Source: Acidobacteriaceae bacterium (GTDB lineage: Bacteria; Acidobacteriota; Terriglobia; Terriglobales; Acidobacteriaceae). Taken from it: a stretch of 43,865 nt of DNA. A program made the translations under genes and the position numbers. Below the pieces are notes generated by a model. The model saw only the letters and a program-made list of their open reading frames with translations, was not told the DNA's origin and made no database searches. The stretch spans positions 35,730 to 79,594 of the forward strand of contig PMAT01000023.1 in assembly GCA_003152695.1 (NCBI GenBank), written 5' to 3'. Position 1 is the first letter of the stretch. The number at the start of each line of letters is the position of its first letter. Positions 25,952 through 33,400 of this stretch are shown here, one piece after another.

Positions 25952-26434
25952 ATGGAGACGAACTATCAGCGCCTCGCCGAGGAACTCACTGTGTTGGCCG
26001 ACGCGGCCGGCAGCGTCGAAGACCTGATGAGCGTCTTCGTGGGGCGGCTGCAGGAACGGTTGCGCCACTTCGATTGGGTCGGCTTCTACATGATCGAGAA
26101 GGCGCGACCGGGCGAAGATCCCGTACTCGTGCTGGGCCCCTATGTCGGCGCGGACACGCCGCACAAGCGCATTCCGCTCAATCAGGGCATCTGTGGAGCG
26201 GCAGCCTCGTCGGGACAAACCTTGGTGGTGGACGACGTTCGGGCCGATCCGCGTTACCTGGCGTGCTCCATCGAAACTCGCTCCGAGATTGTCGTGCCCG
26301 TAATGGTCAAGGGCAAGGTCGTGGGCGAACTCGACATTGACAGCCACACACCCGCTTCCTTTCGCGATGAGGACCGCAGGCTGGTCGAACACTGCGCCGA
26401 TCTGGTCGGCCGCTACCTGGAGAGGATTTCGTGA
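25952..26434 (+). CDS. GAF domain protein, free methionine-R-sulfoxide reductase-like
   Basis: 160 aa single GAF domain. It matches the fRMsr pattern: FDWVGFYMIE, LVLGPY, GICGAAASSGQ, YLACSIETRSEIVVPV and GELDIDS. Two of the three cysteines of the family are present (Cys81 in GICG and Cys105 in LACS, 24 apart, as in the yeast catalytic/resolving pair). The third, normally about ten residues before GVCG, is absent. If active it reduces free Met-R-sulfoxide. Otherwise it is a small-molecule-binding GAF protein. The MutT-like gene follows closely, so both may be oxidative-damage functions. Confidence 0.78.
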   Translation: METNYQRLAEELTVLADAAGSVEDLMSVFVGRLQERLRHFDWVGFYMIEKARPGEDPVLVLGPYVGADTPHKRIPLNQGICGAAASSGQTLVVDDVRADPRYLACSIETRSEIVVPVMVKGKVVGELDIDSHTPASFRDEDRRLVEHCADLVGRYLERIS

Positions 26435-26471
26435 TCGTCAGGCAAGTGGGCTTAGAAACGAGGCTCGCGCC

Positions 26472-26867
26472 TTGATCAAGCAGGTGGTTGCCGCCTTATT
26501 CGTGCGCGGAGAGGAAATCCTGTGCTGCCAGCGGACGGAATACCAGGCGCTGCCGCTGAAATGGGAATTTCCCGGCGGCAAGATCGAGGCCGGCGAAGAA
26601 CCTCCCGAGGCGTTGAAGCGCGAACTCGAGGAAGAGCTGGGCGTCCACGCGGAGATCGGTCGCAAAGTTGCGCAACTACAACACACTTACCTGAACGGCA
26701 ACGCGGTGGAGCTGCATTTCTTCAAGGTCGAACACTACGAAGGGGAGCTGCAGAACCGCATTTTTCGCGAGATCCGCTGGGTCCAGCGGCGCGACTTGCC
26801 GGCGCTTGACTTCCTCGATGCCGACCGCACCCTGGTGCAACAGCTCGCTGCGGGCAAGCTGCTCTAG
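26472..26867 (+). CDS. mutT: Nudix hydrolase, MutT-like (8-oxo-dGTP diphosphatase)
   Basis: 131 aa from TTG 26472, which has GAGG about 8-10 nt upstream. The longer frame from 26337 overlaps the GAF gene and is not expected. The Nudix box is complete (GGKIEAGEEPPEALKRELEE, then ELGV). The KWEFPGGK lead-in and IRWVQRRDLPALDFLDADR C-terminus are typical of MutT-type enzymes that remove oxidised GTP/dGTP. Its end overlaps the end of the convergent NRAMP gene by four bases. Confidence 0.82.
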   Translation: MIKQVVAALFVRGEEILCCQRTEYQALPLKWEFPGGKIEAGEEPPEALKRELEEELGVHAEIGRKVAQLQHTYLNGNAVELHFFKVEHYEGELQNRIFREIRWVQRRDLPALDFLDADRTLVQQLAAGKLL

Positions 26868-28126
26868 CTTCCGGCCTGGCCGGTGATGAACCAGGCGATC
26901 GTCAGCCCAATCATGATGATGGTTGTGGCCCACGCGATCAGGTTGAACCACGTGCCGTTGACGTGCTTGCCCATCAGCTCGCTCTTGTTCACCAGCAGCA
27001 GCATGAAAATGAGCACAAACGGCAGCACGACGCCGTTCACCACCTGCGACAAAATGCTGATCTTCACCAGCGGGATGTTGGGCAGCAGAATGACTCCGCC
27101 ACCGGCGATGAGCAGCAGCGTGTACAGCCAGTAAAAAACCTTGGCCTCGCTGAATTTATGCCCTACACCTGATTCAAAGCCCAGTCCTTCGCACACTGTG
27201 TAAGCCGTCGAGATGGGCAAAATGGAAGCGGCGAAGAGCGAAGCGTTGAACAGTCCTGCAGCAAACAGAATGTAGGCATACTCGCCAGCCAGTGGACGCA
27301 ATGCCTGCGCCGCATCGGCGCCGTCGCGAATTTGCCGAACGCCATGCGCATAAAGCGTCGCGGCGCACGCCACCACGATGAACCAGGCGACGATATCGGT
27401 GAATAAGCATCCCAGGATCACGTCCCAGCGCGAGGCGCGATACTCGCGCGGGGTGATTCCCTTCTCTACGATCGAGGACTGCAAGTAAAACTGCATCCAC
27501 GGAGCGATCGTGGTCCCCACCACGGCGATGACCATGTAAATGTATGCCGACTGGTGGAAGGCCCCGGCGTGCGGCGGCTTGAACGTGGCAACAAAAGCTT
27601 CCTTCCAACTCGGCCCCGCCAGCACCCCCGCAATGATGTAGGCGAAGTAGAAAAACGACGCCGCCAGGAAGACTTTTTCCACGCTCTTGTAGGTGCCCTT
27701 TACCACCAGCAACCACACCACTACGGCGGCAACCGGCACACTCACGTAGCGGGAAATGTGGAACAGCTCCAGACTGCTGGCGATTCCGGCGAACTCCGCA
27801 ACCACGTTGCCGAAGTTGGTGATGACCAGCCCCAGCATCATGAAGAACGTAATCCGCAGGCCATATTCTTCGCGGATGAGATCGCTGAGCCCTTTACCGG
27901 TGGCCGCGCCCATGCGCGCCGACATCTCCTGCACCACGACCAGCGCGACCGTCATGGGGATCATGACCCAGAGCAGAAGGTAGCCGAACTGTGCTCCAGC
28001 GGCGGAGTAGGTATAGATACCGCCGGCGTCATTGTCCACGTTGGCGGTGATGAACCCAGGACCAATGACGGCCAGGAACATCAGCAGGCGGATTCTCCAG
28101 ACTCTAAGCCGTCGCTTATCGGACAT
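26864..28126 (-). CDS. NRAMP-family divalent metal transporter with atypical metal-site motifs
   Basis: 420 aa, 11 or more TM segments. The fold is NRAMP (GPGFITAN in TM1, FGNVVAEFAG in TM3, VVGTTIAPWMQFYLQSS in TM6), but both metal-site motifs differ from MntH. The TM1 DPGN is D-N-D-A-G-G (residues 31-36) and the TM6 MPH is A-P-W (about 208-210). From memory, loss of the TM6 methionine marks NRAMP-related Mg2+ transporters rather than Mn/Fe transporters. The upstream same-strand gene is a soluble MgtE-type Mg2+-sensing protein, which supports a Mg2+ or broad divalent role. Between them are 360 bases of repeats. Confidence 0.85.
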   Translation of the reverse strand: MSDKRRLRVWRIRLLMFLAVIGPGFITANVDNDAGGIYTYSAAGAQFGYLLLWVMIPMTVALVVVQEMSARMGAATGKGLSDLIREEYGLRITFFMMLGLVITNFGNVVAEFAGIASSLELFHISRYVSVPVAAVVVWLLVVKGTYKSVEKVFLAASFFYFAYIIAGVLAGPSWKEAFVATFKPPHAGAFHQSAYIYMVIAVVGTTIAPWMQFYLQSSIVEKGITPREYRASRWDVILGCLFTDIVAWFIVVACAATLYAHGVRQIRDGADAAQALRPLAGEYAYILFAAGLFNASLFAASILPISTAYTVCEGLGFESGVGHKFSEAKVFYWLYTLLLIAGGGVILLPNIPLVKISILSQVVNGVVLPFVLIFMLLLVNKSELMGKHVNGTWFNLIAWATTIIMIGLTIAWFITGQAGS

Positions 28127-28168
28127 GACACTGGGAGTTACGGTCAGATGATAAAGACCTCCCAGAAT

Positions 28169-28253
28169 ACAGTAGCCAGTGGTCAGTCGTCAGTCGTCAG
28201 TCGTCAGTTAGCCAGTGGTCAGTCGTCAGTAGCCAGTTGCCAGTTGCCAGTGT
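28169..28253 (+). repeat. Short degenerate tandem repeats (CAGTAGCCAGT / GTCGTCA units)
   Basis: A run of overlapping CAGTAGCCAGT, GGTCAGT, CGTCAGT and TTGCCAGT units in the gap after the NRAMP start. Inverted counterparts (ACTGGCTACTG, twice) occur at 28460-28484, flanking two hairpin repeats. Units are too short and irregular for CRISPR. The whole gap 28127-28486 is repeats with no gene. Confidence 0.75.
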
Positions 28254-28272
28254 CGAGCAGTCCTTTATCGCT

Positions 28273-28330
28273 GTCATCCTGAGCACAGCAAGCGTCCGCC
28301 CCTGGCGGACGCTTGCGGAGTCGAAGGACC
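28273..28330 (+). repeat. Short interspersed hairpin repeat, copy e
   Basis: GTCATCCTGAGC, then a perfect 13-bp stem (28288-28300 with 28304-28316, arms GCAAGCGTCCGCC), then GGAGTCGAAGGACC. Inverted relative to copy f, 40 bases away. Confidence 0.78.
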
Positions 28331-28370
28331 CGCGGTTCACTGGGTCAGTCACGCCGTCGAAAACAAACGC

Positions 28371-28450
28371 AGATCCTTCGGCTTCACACCCGCCCGCCCC
28401 GCAACAGAAGCGGGTCGGAACGTCTTTGCGGGTGTTCCGCTCAGGATGAC
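28371..28450 (-). repeat. Short interspersed hairpin repeat, copy f
   Basis: On the minus strand it runs from GTCATCCTGAGC (28450-28439) to CCGAAGGATCT (28371). It has the longest core of the six, containing GGAACACCCGC and a distant matching GCGGGTG arm. Confidence 0.7.
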
Positions 28451-28459
28451 AATCTGGAA

Positions 28460-28484
28460 ACTGGCTACTGACTACTGGCTACTG
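28460..28484 (-). repeat. Two inverted units of the CAGTAGCCAGT repeat
   Basis: ACTGGCTACTG at 28460-28470 and 28474-28484, the reverse complement of the units at 28169-28253. They end two bases before the stop codon of the MgtE-N/CBS gene. Confidence 0.7.
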
Positions 28485-28486
28485 AT

Positions 28487-29728
28487 TCACAGCTTGGCGC
28501 GCAGCATGTTGATGACGTCGTCCGCGGTGATGACGCCGGTCAGTACCCCGTCATCATTGATCACCGCCAGAGTCAACAGGTTGTACTTGTCGAAGAGTTC
28601 GGCAACGGTTTTCTCGTCGGCGCCGGGATGCACGGTCGTGAGGTGTCCCGTGCTCAACATCATCAGCGGCGTGCCGGGAGGCGCCAGCACAACCTTGGCC
28701 AGGGGAACGGCGCCCAGCAGTTTGTCCTTGTCGCCGACAAGGTAGATGGTGCTGATGCTCTCCACGCCGCCCTCAAAGTTGCGCAGCATCTCGATGGCGT
28801 CTTCCACCTTGGCATTTGGTCCCAGGGCCATGTAGTCAGTGGTCATGCGCCCGGCCGCGGTGTCTTCCTCGAAATTCATCAACTCGGCGACTTCGGCGCG
28901 CTCCTCCGGCTGCATCTCGGTCAGGATCTCTCGCGAGTCATCAGGATGCATGTCGCCGAGCAGGTCGGCGGCGGCATCGGGATCCATTTCCTCCACGATG
29001 TCGGCGGCGCGGTCGGAGTCGAGCGAGCTGAGAATCGAAACCTGCATCCGGGGACTGATCTCCTCCAGGGTTTCGGCGGCGACCTCGTCGTCCAGCATCT
29101 CGAAGATGGCTTCGCGCTCGGCGGGCGCCAGGTCTTCCACGATGTCGGCGATGTCGGCCGGATGCAGCTTGGCCAGGCGGTCTAGGGAGATCTTCAGCTT
29201 GACGCGGCGGGCGGGATCCGTCTCGATGAGGTCAACAAATTCCCACGGGATCATGCGCGGCGGAATCTTGGCGAGCAGCAAGTTCAGCACCGCCGCTGGC
29301 ACGACGCCTTTCAACAGCCGGCGCACCGCCCCGCGCGCACCCACGTCCACCGCGCCCACCTTGAGCACAATGTGCTCGTGCCCAAACTCCTCGTGGATGT
29401 CAATGTCATTGACCCGCACAACCTTGCGCCCGTGGACGTCGATGATCTGTTGATCGAGCAGGTCGCGCTCCAGCAGCAGCATGCCTTCACCACCGCTGTA
29501 AGGGCCCCACTCAGAAGCGGGGGTGGCGATGCGCAGGCCGCCATTGACCAGGCTGAGCGACGTGGTGGGCAGCAGACGGTCGCCCTGAGGGGTCTTCACC
29601 ACGAAGCCGGCGATTTGACTGGAATTCTCCTGCGGCAGCAGCGTGACTTCGCGAACTTTGCCGGCTCTCGCTCCAGTGTTGTCGATGACCGGCGCGCCAA
29701 TCAGGTCCGAAAGGGCGAGAGTAGGCAT
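28487..29728 (-). CDS. Soluble PRC-barrel / MgtE N-domain / CBS-pair protein (putative Mg2+-sensing partner)
   Basis: 413 aa with no membrane segment. Two PRC-barrel-like beta segments cover about residues 5-75 and 80-135 (APVIDNTGARAGKVREVTLL; VHGRKVVRVNDIDI). The MgtE superhelical N-domain follows at about 175-285, with repeated DIADIVEDL, AADIVEEMDPDAAADLLGDM and MQPEERAEVAELM. A CBS pair (about 295-413) ends GVITADDVINMLRAKL. In MgtE these N and CBS domains sense cytosolic Mg2+ and gate the channel; here the channel is absent. ATG 29728 is chosen; TTG 29737 is possible. The next same-strand gene is the NRAMP transporter, so a regulatory-subunit role is inferred. Confidence 0.83.
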   Translation of the reverse strand: MPTLALSDLIGAPVIDNTGARAGKVREVTLLPQENSSQIAGFVVKTPQGDRLLPTTSLSLVNGGLRIATPASEWGPYSGGEGMLLLERDLLDQQIIDVHGRKVVRVNDIDIHEEFGHEHIVLKVGAVDVGARGAVRRLLKGVVPAAVLNLLLAKIPPRMIPWEFVDLIETDPARRVKLKISLDRLAKLHPADIADIVEDLAPAEREAIFEMLDDEVAAETLEEISPRMQVSILSSLDSDRAADIVEEMDPDAAADLLGDMHPDDSREILTEMQPEERAEVAELMNFEEDTAAGRMTTDYMALGPNAKVEDAIEMLRNFEGGVESISTIYLVGDKDKLLGAVPLAKVVLAPPGTPLMMLSTGHLTTVHPGADEKTVAELFDKYNLLTLAVINDDGVLTGVITADDVINMLRAKL

Positions 29729-30013
29729 TGCAGTCAATATATGCGATACGTTCAGAAATGTTCAGCGAATTCGCACGGGCGACGAATGGGCCGCCCATCC
29801 GATCCGTTTTGGGAGGCCGTCACGGTTTCCCTGGAACAGGCCGCCGTGGCATGATGCCCTTCGCCTTGCGCCTCTGAATTTAGGCCCGCAAATACTGGCT
29901 CCGGCGCGTGTCGCAAACAAAGTTGCGGAATCAGACATCTGCTCGACTACCCTTGGGAATCCAACCACCTGCCCCGCCCTTCCGGCGGGAGTTCCCCTGT
30001 GAGGTCAGCCTTT

Positions 30014-30706
30014 ATGCCAAGTTTTGTGACCGATGTGGAAGAGATACGCAAGCGCGCAGCGCAGAAAATCGAAGACGGAGCGGTAACCGACACCTACCAA
30101 GGTGACGTGGAACAAACCATCTCCATTCTGAATGACGCGCTGGCTACGGAGATCGTATGCGTGCTGCGCTACATGCACCACTACTTCATGGCCACCGGCG
30201 TCCACGCCATGGCGGTGCGCGATGAGTTCAAGGAACACGCCGACGCGGAACGCGAACACGCCGACAAAATTGCGGAACGCATCCAGCAACTCGGCGGCAA
30301 ACCGGATTTCAACCCGGCTTCGCTGGTGCAACGTTCGGCTTCGCAGTATGCCGAAGGCAAGTCGCTGTCGGACATGATCAAGGAAGACCTGATCGCCGAG
30401 CGCATCGTGATCGAGGTTTACCAGCAGATGATTCGCCATTTCGCCGACCACGATCCCACCACGCGGGTCATGATTGAGGGAATTCTCAGCGACGAAGAAG
30501 AGCACGCCAGCGATCTGTCGGACCTGCTCTTCATCACCGATCCCAGGAGTGGCGAGACTGAAGGCGAAGACCCAGGCACGCATCCGCTCGACATGCGATC
30601 TGACGAGCGTTCGCGGCAGCAACGCGGAGCACAGCAGTCGAAGGCCCGCGAAAACACCGGCGCGTCGAAAGGCAACAACAAAAATCGCAAGAAGCACGCG
30701 GCGTAG
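30014..30706 (+). CDS. Ferritin-like / bacterioferritin family protein
   Basis: 230 aa from ATG 30014, with GAGG at 30001-30004. A GTG at 29999 would add five residues. It has a four-helix ferritin-like core (about residues 20-175): ILNDALATEIVCVLRYMHHY on helix A, the E-H pair in AEREHADKIAERI on helix B, the acidic residues of DLIAERIVIEVYQQM on helix C, and EEEHASDLSDLL on helix D, giving a complete di-iron E/ExxH set. It stores or oxidises iron by family analogy. The last ~50 residues are a hydrophilic Gln/Lys/Arg-rich tail (SRQQRGAQQSKAREN; NKNRKKHAA) that could bind DNA as in Dps-like proteins. Confidence 0.85.
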   Translation: MPSFVTDVEEIRKRAAQKIEDGAVTDTYQGDVEQTISILNDALATEIVCVLRYMHHYFMATGVHAMAVRDEFKEHADAEREHADKIAERIQQLGGKPDFNPASLVQRSASQYAEGKSLSDMIKEDLIAERIVIEVYQQMIRHFADHDPTTRVMIEGILSDEEEHASDLSDLLFITDPRSGETEGEDPGTHPLDMRSDERSRQQRGAQQSKARENTGASKGNNKNRKKHAA

Positions 30707-30746
30707 ATGTAGCCAAAGGCTGTTCCTCAGCCGGTCGATGAAAATC

Positions 30747-30797
30747 AGCAAGGCCCTGGTGACCTCGTCCGTCTCGAGCACGGAACAGGGCCTTGCT
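30747..30797. other. Large hairpin downstream of the ferritin-like gene
   Basis: A perfect 12-bp inverted repeat (AGCAAGGCCCTG at 30747-30758, CAGGGCCTTGCT at 30786-30797). The 27-base loop holds a smaller CCGT/ACGG stem and a CTCGAG. No T-run follows on either strand, so it is not a classic terminator. The surrounding gene-free stretch 30707-31088 contains only this, the terminator at 30951-31000 and no recognised gene. Confidence 0.55.
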
Positions 30798-30950
30798 GTG
30801 CCCGCCGCACAGGCGGCCGCTCTGCGCTGACGGGCTCCCCGGCGCGATTGCCCTTTGGTACTTCAGTTTTCAAATATCGTGCGTCAGGCGCGGGCACTGG
30901 GCCAGCCTGTTTTGTTTCAGCCGCCGGTGCACGCATCGAGTTTCTCAGCG

Positions 30951-31000
30951 GCAAAACAAAAGGCACCGAAAGAAGGGTACGTCTCCCTTTTTTCGGTGCC
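30951..31000 (-). terminator. Rho-independent terminator, minus strand
   Basis: On the minus strand, GGCACCGAAA and GGG arms pair with CCC and TTTCGGTGCC (outer stem 30962-30971 with 30991-31000). This is followed by TTTTGTTTTG. It lies about 90 bases after the small membrane-protein gene and probably ends that transcript. Confidence 0.7.
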
Positions 31001-31088
31001 AACCTCAAGTTAGCACATTGGAGCTGAAGTGAGTAGCACTTTTGGAAGATATTTCGCGGGCCATTCCCAAAACGGAATTCCCACTTCG

Positions 31089-31424
31089 TCAGCGGAATCC
31101 TGAGCTGAAGAACTTGGTTAAGAGCAAGAAAACTAGCCATATCGGCACCGCAACAAGGAACAGGCTCTCCAAGACCAGCCAAAGACCGTACGGCGTCCTG
31201 TTGGGGACTGTCGTGAGTCTCCGCCATGACTGGTACAGATAGGCTGGAACGATGACCGCAGCAGAAAACGCAAGCAATGCCGCGAGGGTTATGAAGCTCC
31301 AATGCACCAGAGGCTCCGGTTTCAGATGAGAATCCAAGGGGGGAAGCACCCAAGCCGCCAACATGAAGAACAAAACCCACGCGAGCAGCACAAAGCCTAG
31401 ATGCTTTCCCGTACCGACCCTCAC
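31089..31424 (-). CDS. Small hypothetical membrane protein, about 111 aa
   Basis: Unrecognised. Three to four hydrophobic segments are visible: LGFVLLAWVLFFMLAAWVL, WSFITLAALLAFSAAVIVPAYL and LVLESLFLVAVPIWLVFLLL. It ends TKFFSSGFR. The frame stays open upstream into the aldolase gene, but that part is Arg/Cys-rich shadow sequence. Starts that avoid overlap are GTG 31424 or TTG 31439, and the Shine-Dalgarno is weak for both. It is 25 bases after the aldolase stop and likely cotranscribed with it. Confidence 0.6.
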   Translation of the reverse strand: MRVGTGKHLGFVLLAWVLFFMLAAWVLPPLDSHLKPEPLVHWSFITLAALLAFSAAVIVPAYLYQSWRRLTTVPNRTPYGLWLVLESLFLVAVPIWLVFLLLTKFFSSGFR

Positions 31425-31449
31425 TAGAGATAATGGCAATGGTTTCTGT

Positions 31450-32532
31450 TCAGTTCCTGATGTTCTCCAGCAACTGCTCCACTTCGGCCTTTTTGTCCGC
31501 CGTAAGCGGCAGCAGCGGCAGGCGCGGGACGCCGCCGAAGCACCCGTTGTAATCCATGGCATACTTCACGCCGGGAATGCTTAAGCCGCCCACGATGCGC
31601 TCGGCGGCTTTGGCAATGCGCTCCTGCTTCTCGCGAGCCAGGGCCGCGTCGCCCTCTTTCCACGCTGCGTAAATTTCGTAGCACGCAGTCGGAGCGCAAT
31701 CGGCAAATGCGAGGATTGCGCCCACGGCGCCAGCATCGAGCGAAGGATGCAACTTCTGGGCGGCGCCCACCAGCACCTGAAAGCCGACTTCCTTCTGTCG
31801 CGTCTTCAGCCTGCCCACGACGGTGACCGCGGCTGACGACGGTTTCTGCGCAGCGGTTCCGGCCAGCGCGCCCACGGTCACCAAGGCTCCTCCCTCGGCG
31901 CTCGCCGACGCAGCGTTGGCTGCATTCAGCATTCGACCGGTCACGGCGGCGAAGGTCTCCGTTACGGTGGCGCTGCGGTTGATGTGGCGGGTCTGTTCAG
32001 CCATGTTCTGCACCTTCTCGATCGAGCCCGACGACTCCTTGATGCCGATCAGATTGGGATGCTCCGCAAGTTCAACCACTACTTCAGCAGGGATGTCGTA
32101 TCCAGTGGCCTGCGGGAAGTTGTAGATAACGACCGGAAGCGGAGAACGGTCGCAAACAAAGCGATAAAACGCCAGCATGTTCTGCGGGTTCGCCATCTGG
32201 CCCTTGTAGTAATGCGGCGTGCGCACCATCGCGACATCGTAGCCAAGTTCAGCGGCGTACTCGGTCAGGCGTAAGGTTTCGATGGCCGACTCGATTCCGG
32301 TGCCGGCGATCAAAACTTTTTCGTTGGCCGCCGATTCGCGGGCACACCTCAACACTTCGCGGCGCTCTTCGTCGCTGAGCAGGATGGCCTCGCCGGTTGA
32401 GCCGAGCACGACGATGCCCACCGCCGGCGTGCGCGAGTAGTGCTCGACATTCTGTTCCAGCTTGCGGAAATAAATTTTGCCGTCGGGATAAAACGGCGTG
32501 GTAATGGGAGGAAAGATTCCGTGAAGGAGCAC
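31450..32532 (-). CDS. DapA-family (dihydrodipicolinate synthase / aldolase) protein with an internal insertion
   Basis: 360 aa class I lyase of the DapA/NAL superfamily. GTG 32532 is preferred over TTG 32562 because AGGAGG lies 5-6 nt before it. Visible are the GSTGEA substrate loop (about residue 44), the catalytic Tyr in VVIYNFP (about 137) and the Schiff-base Lys in GIKESSG (165). It is about 60-70 residues longer than typical members. The extra Ala/Thr/Ser-rich segment (about residues 180-240: TETFAAVTGRMLNAANAASA, GALAGTAAQ) lies after the Lys, before the QVLVGAAQ strand. The true substrate (aspartate semialdehyde, hydroxy-oxoglutarate or a sugar acid) cannot be assigned. Confidence 0.82.
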   Translation of the reverse strand: MLLHGIFPPITTPFYPDGKIYFRKLEQNVEHYSRTPAVGIVVLGSTGEAILLSDEERREVLRCARESAANEKVLIAGTGIESAIETLRLTEYAAELGYDVAMVRTPHYYKGQMANPQNMLAFYRFVCDRSPLPVVIYNFPQATGYDIPAEVVVELAEHPNLIGIKESSGSIEKVQNMAEQTRHINRSATVTETFAAVTGRMLNAANAASASAEGGALVTVGALAGTAAQKPSSAAVTVVGRLKTRQKEVGFQVLVGAAQKLHPSLDAGAVGAILAFADCAPTACYEIYAAWKEGDAALAREKQERIAKAAERIVGGLSIPGVKYAMDYNGCFGGVPRLPLLPLTADKKAEVEQLLENIRN

Positions 32533-32668
32533 TGCGCCCTCCTGTGTAAGCGTACTTTCCAATTATATTGTCTTGCCAGTGGACAGACTGTGCCGGGCGT
32601 CACATGTACATGCTTCTTTGCTTTTGCCCGAAGTTCTGTGACAATCTGGCAAGTCCCAGCGGGGTGCT

Positions 32669-33382
32669 ATGTCGAACTTCTCCAATGCTGCAAAAGATGG
32701 CATCGAGGCGAGCAAGAACGTCGCGGTCCTGGTGCGCGAAGTGGTTCTGATCGTGGTGATCGTGTTGGCGGTTTCGAGCCCCGCGCGAGTAGCGAAAATC
32801 ATGACGTCGCTGGGAGTGACCGAGTGGAATGTTTTCGGCGTGAAGGGCAACTTCACACAGGCTTCGCAGGCCAGCGACACCGTGCATCAGTTGCAGGATA
32901 CGATCACGCAACTCACGAGCCAGGTGGGAGCGTTACAGTCGAAAACCGGCCTCTCGCCCACGGCCCAAAAAGACGTGCAGCAGATCGCGCAAACCCTCGA
33001 CTCGGCCAAAGTGAACGTAGATGCGGCGCAACAACAGATTCAAAATGATGTGGTCCGCCAACAACAGAAACTGGTGGCTGCGGGATTTGTGGCCCCGAAT
33101 GAAGGCTGGCTGTATGTCGGCCGGGTTTCCGAGGACAAGACCACATGGGTTGACGGCCCCAAGAACGTACGGGGGCTTCCGCCCAATCCCACCCCGCCAA
33201 TCTCGGTCACCACTACGAACGCCATAGCGCTTCGAGATCCTAATTCAGCTCCGGGCAAGCGGGCGGCTGGGGAAATTGTTGCCGGAGTCGAAGCGAATGT
33301 GACCTTGCAAGTGCTGGACACGGACTTCAGCCATGCCAAAGGCGGGGGAAACTTCCTTTGGCTCAAGGTGAAGACGAAGTAG
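32669..33382 (+). CDS. Membrane-anchored coiled-coil protein of unknown function
   Basis: 237 aa, not assigned to a named family. A short cytosolic N-terminus leads to one TM helix (about residues 22-40, EVVLIVVIVLAVSS). A Gln/Thr/Ser-rich helical region with coiled-coil character follows (about 62-135: VHQLQDTITQLTSQVGALQS, DAAQQQIQNDVVRQQQKL). The C-terminal beta-rich domain (about 140-237) contains GWLYVGRVSEDKTTW and ends GNFLWLKVKTK, which resembles an SH3-like module. It is divergent from the aldolase gene and convergent with carB. Confidence 0.7.
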   Translation: MSNFSNAAKDGIEASKNVAVLVREVVLIVVIVLAVSSPARVAKIMTSLGVTEWNVFGVKGNFTQASQASDTVHQLQDTITQLTSQVGALQSKTGLSPTAQKDVQQIAQTLDSAKVNVDAAQQQIQNDVVRQQQKLVAAGFVAPNEGWLYVGRVSEDKTTWVDGPKNVRGLPPNPTPPISVTTTNAIALRDPNSAPGKRAAGEIVAGVEANVTLQVLDTDFSHAKGGGNFLWLKVKTK

Positions 33383-33400
33383 TCTAACGGCCATCCGAAG

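Noticed and set aside
28169-28253. Possible CRISPR array
   Set aside because: Units are 7-11 bases, irregular and abutting, with no spacers of even length and no cas genes.
30747-30797. Intrinsic terminator of the ferritin-like gene
   Set aside because: Good stem, but no T-run on either strand; kept only as an unexplained hairpin.
30745-31380. Minus-strand open frame of 211 codons
   Set aside because: It contains the terminator and hairpin sequences, overlaps the small membrane-protein gene in another frame, and its composition (Arg/Pro/Cys-rich) is that of a shadow.
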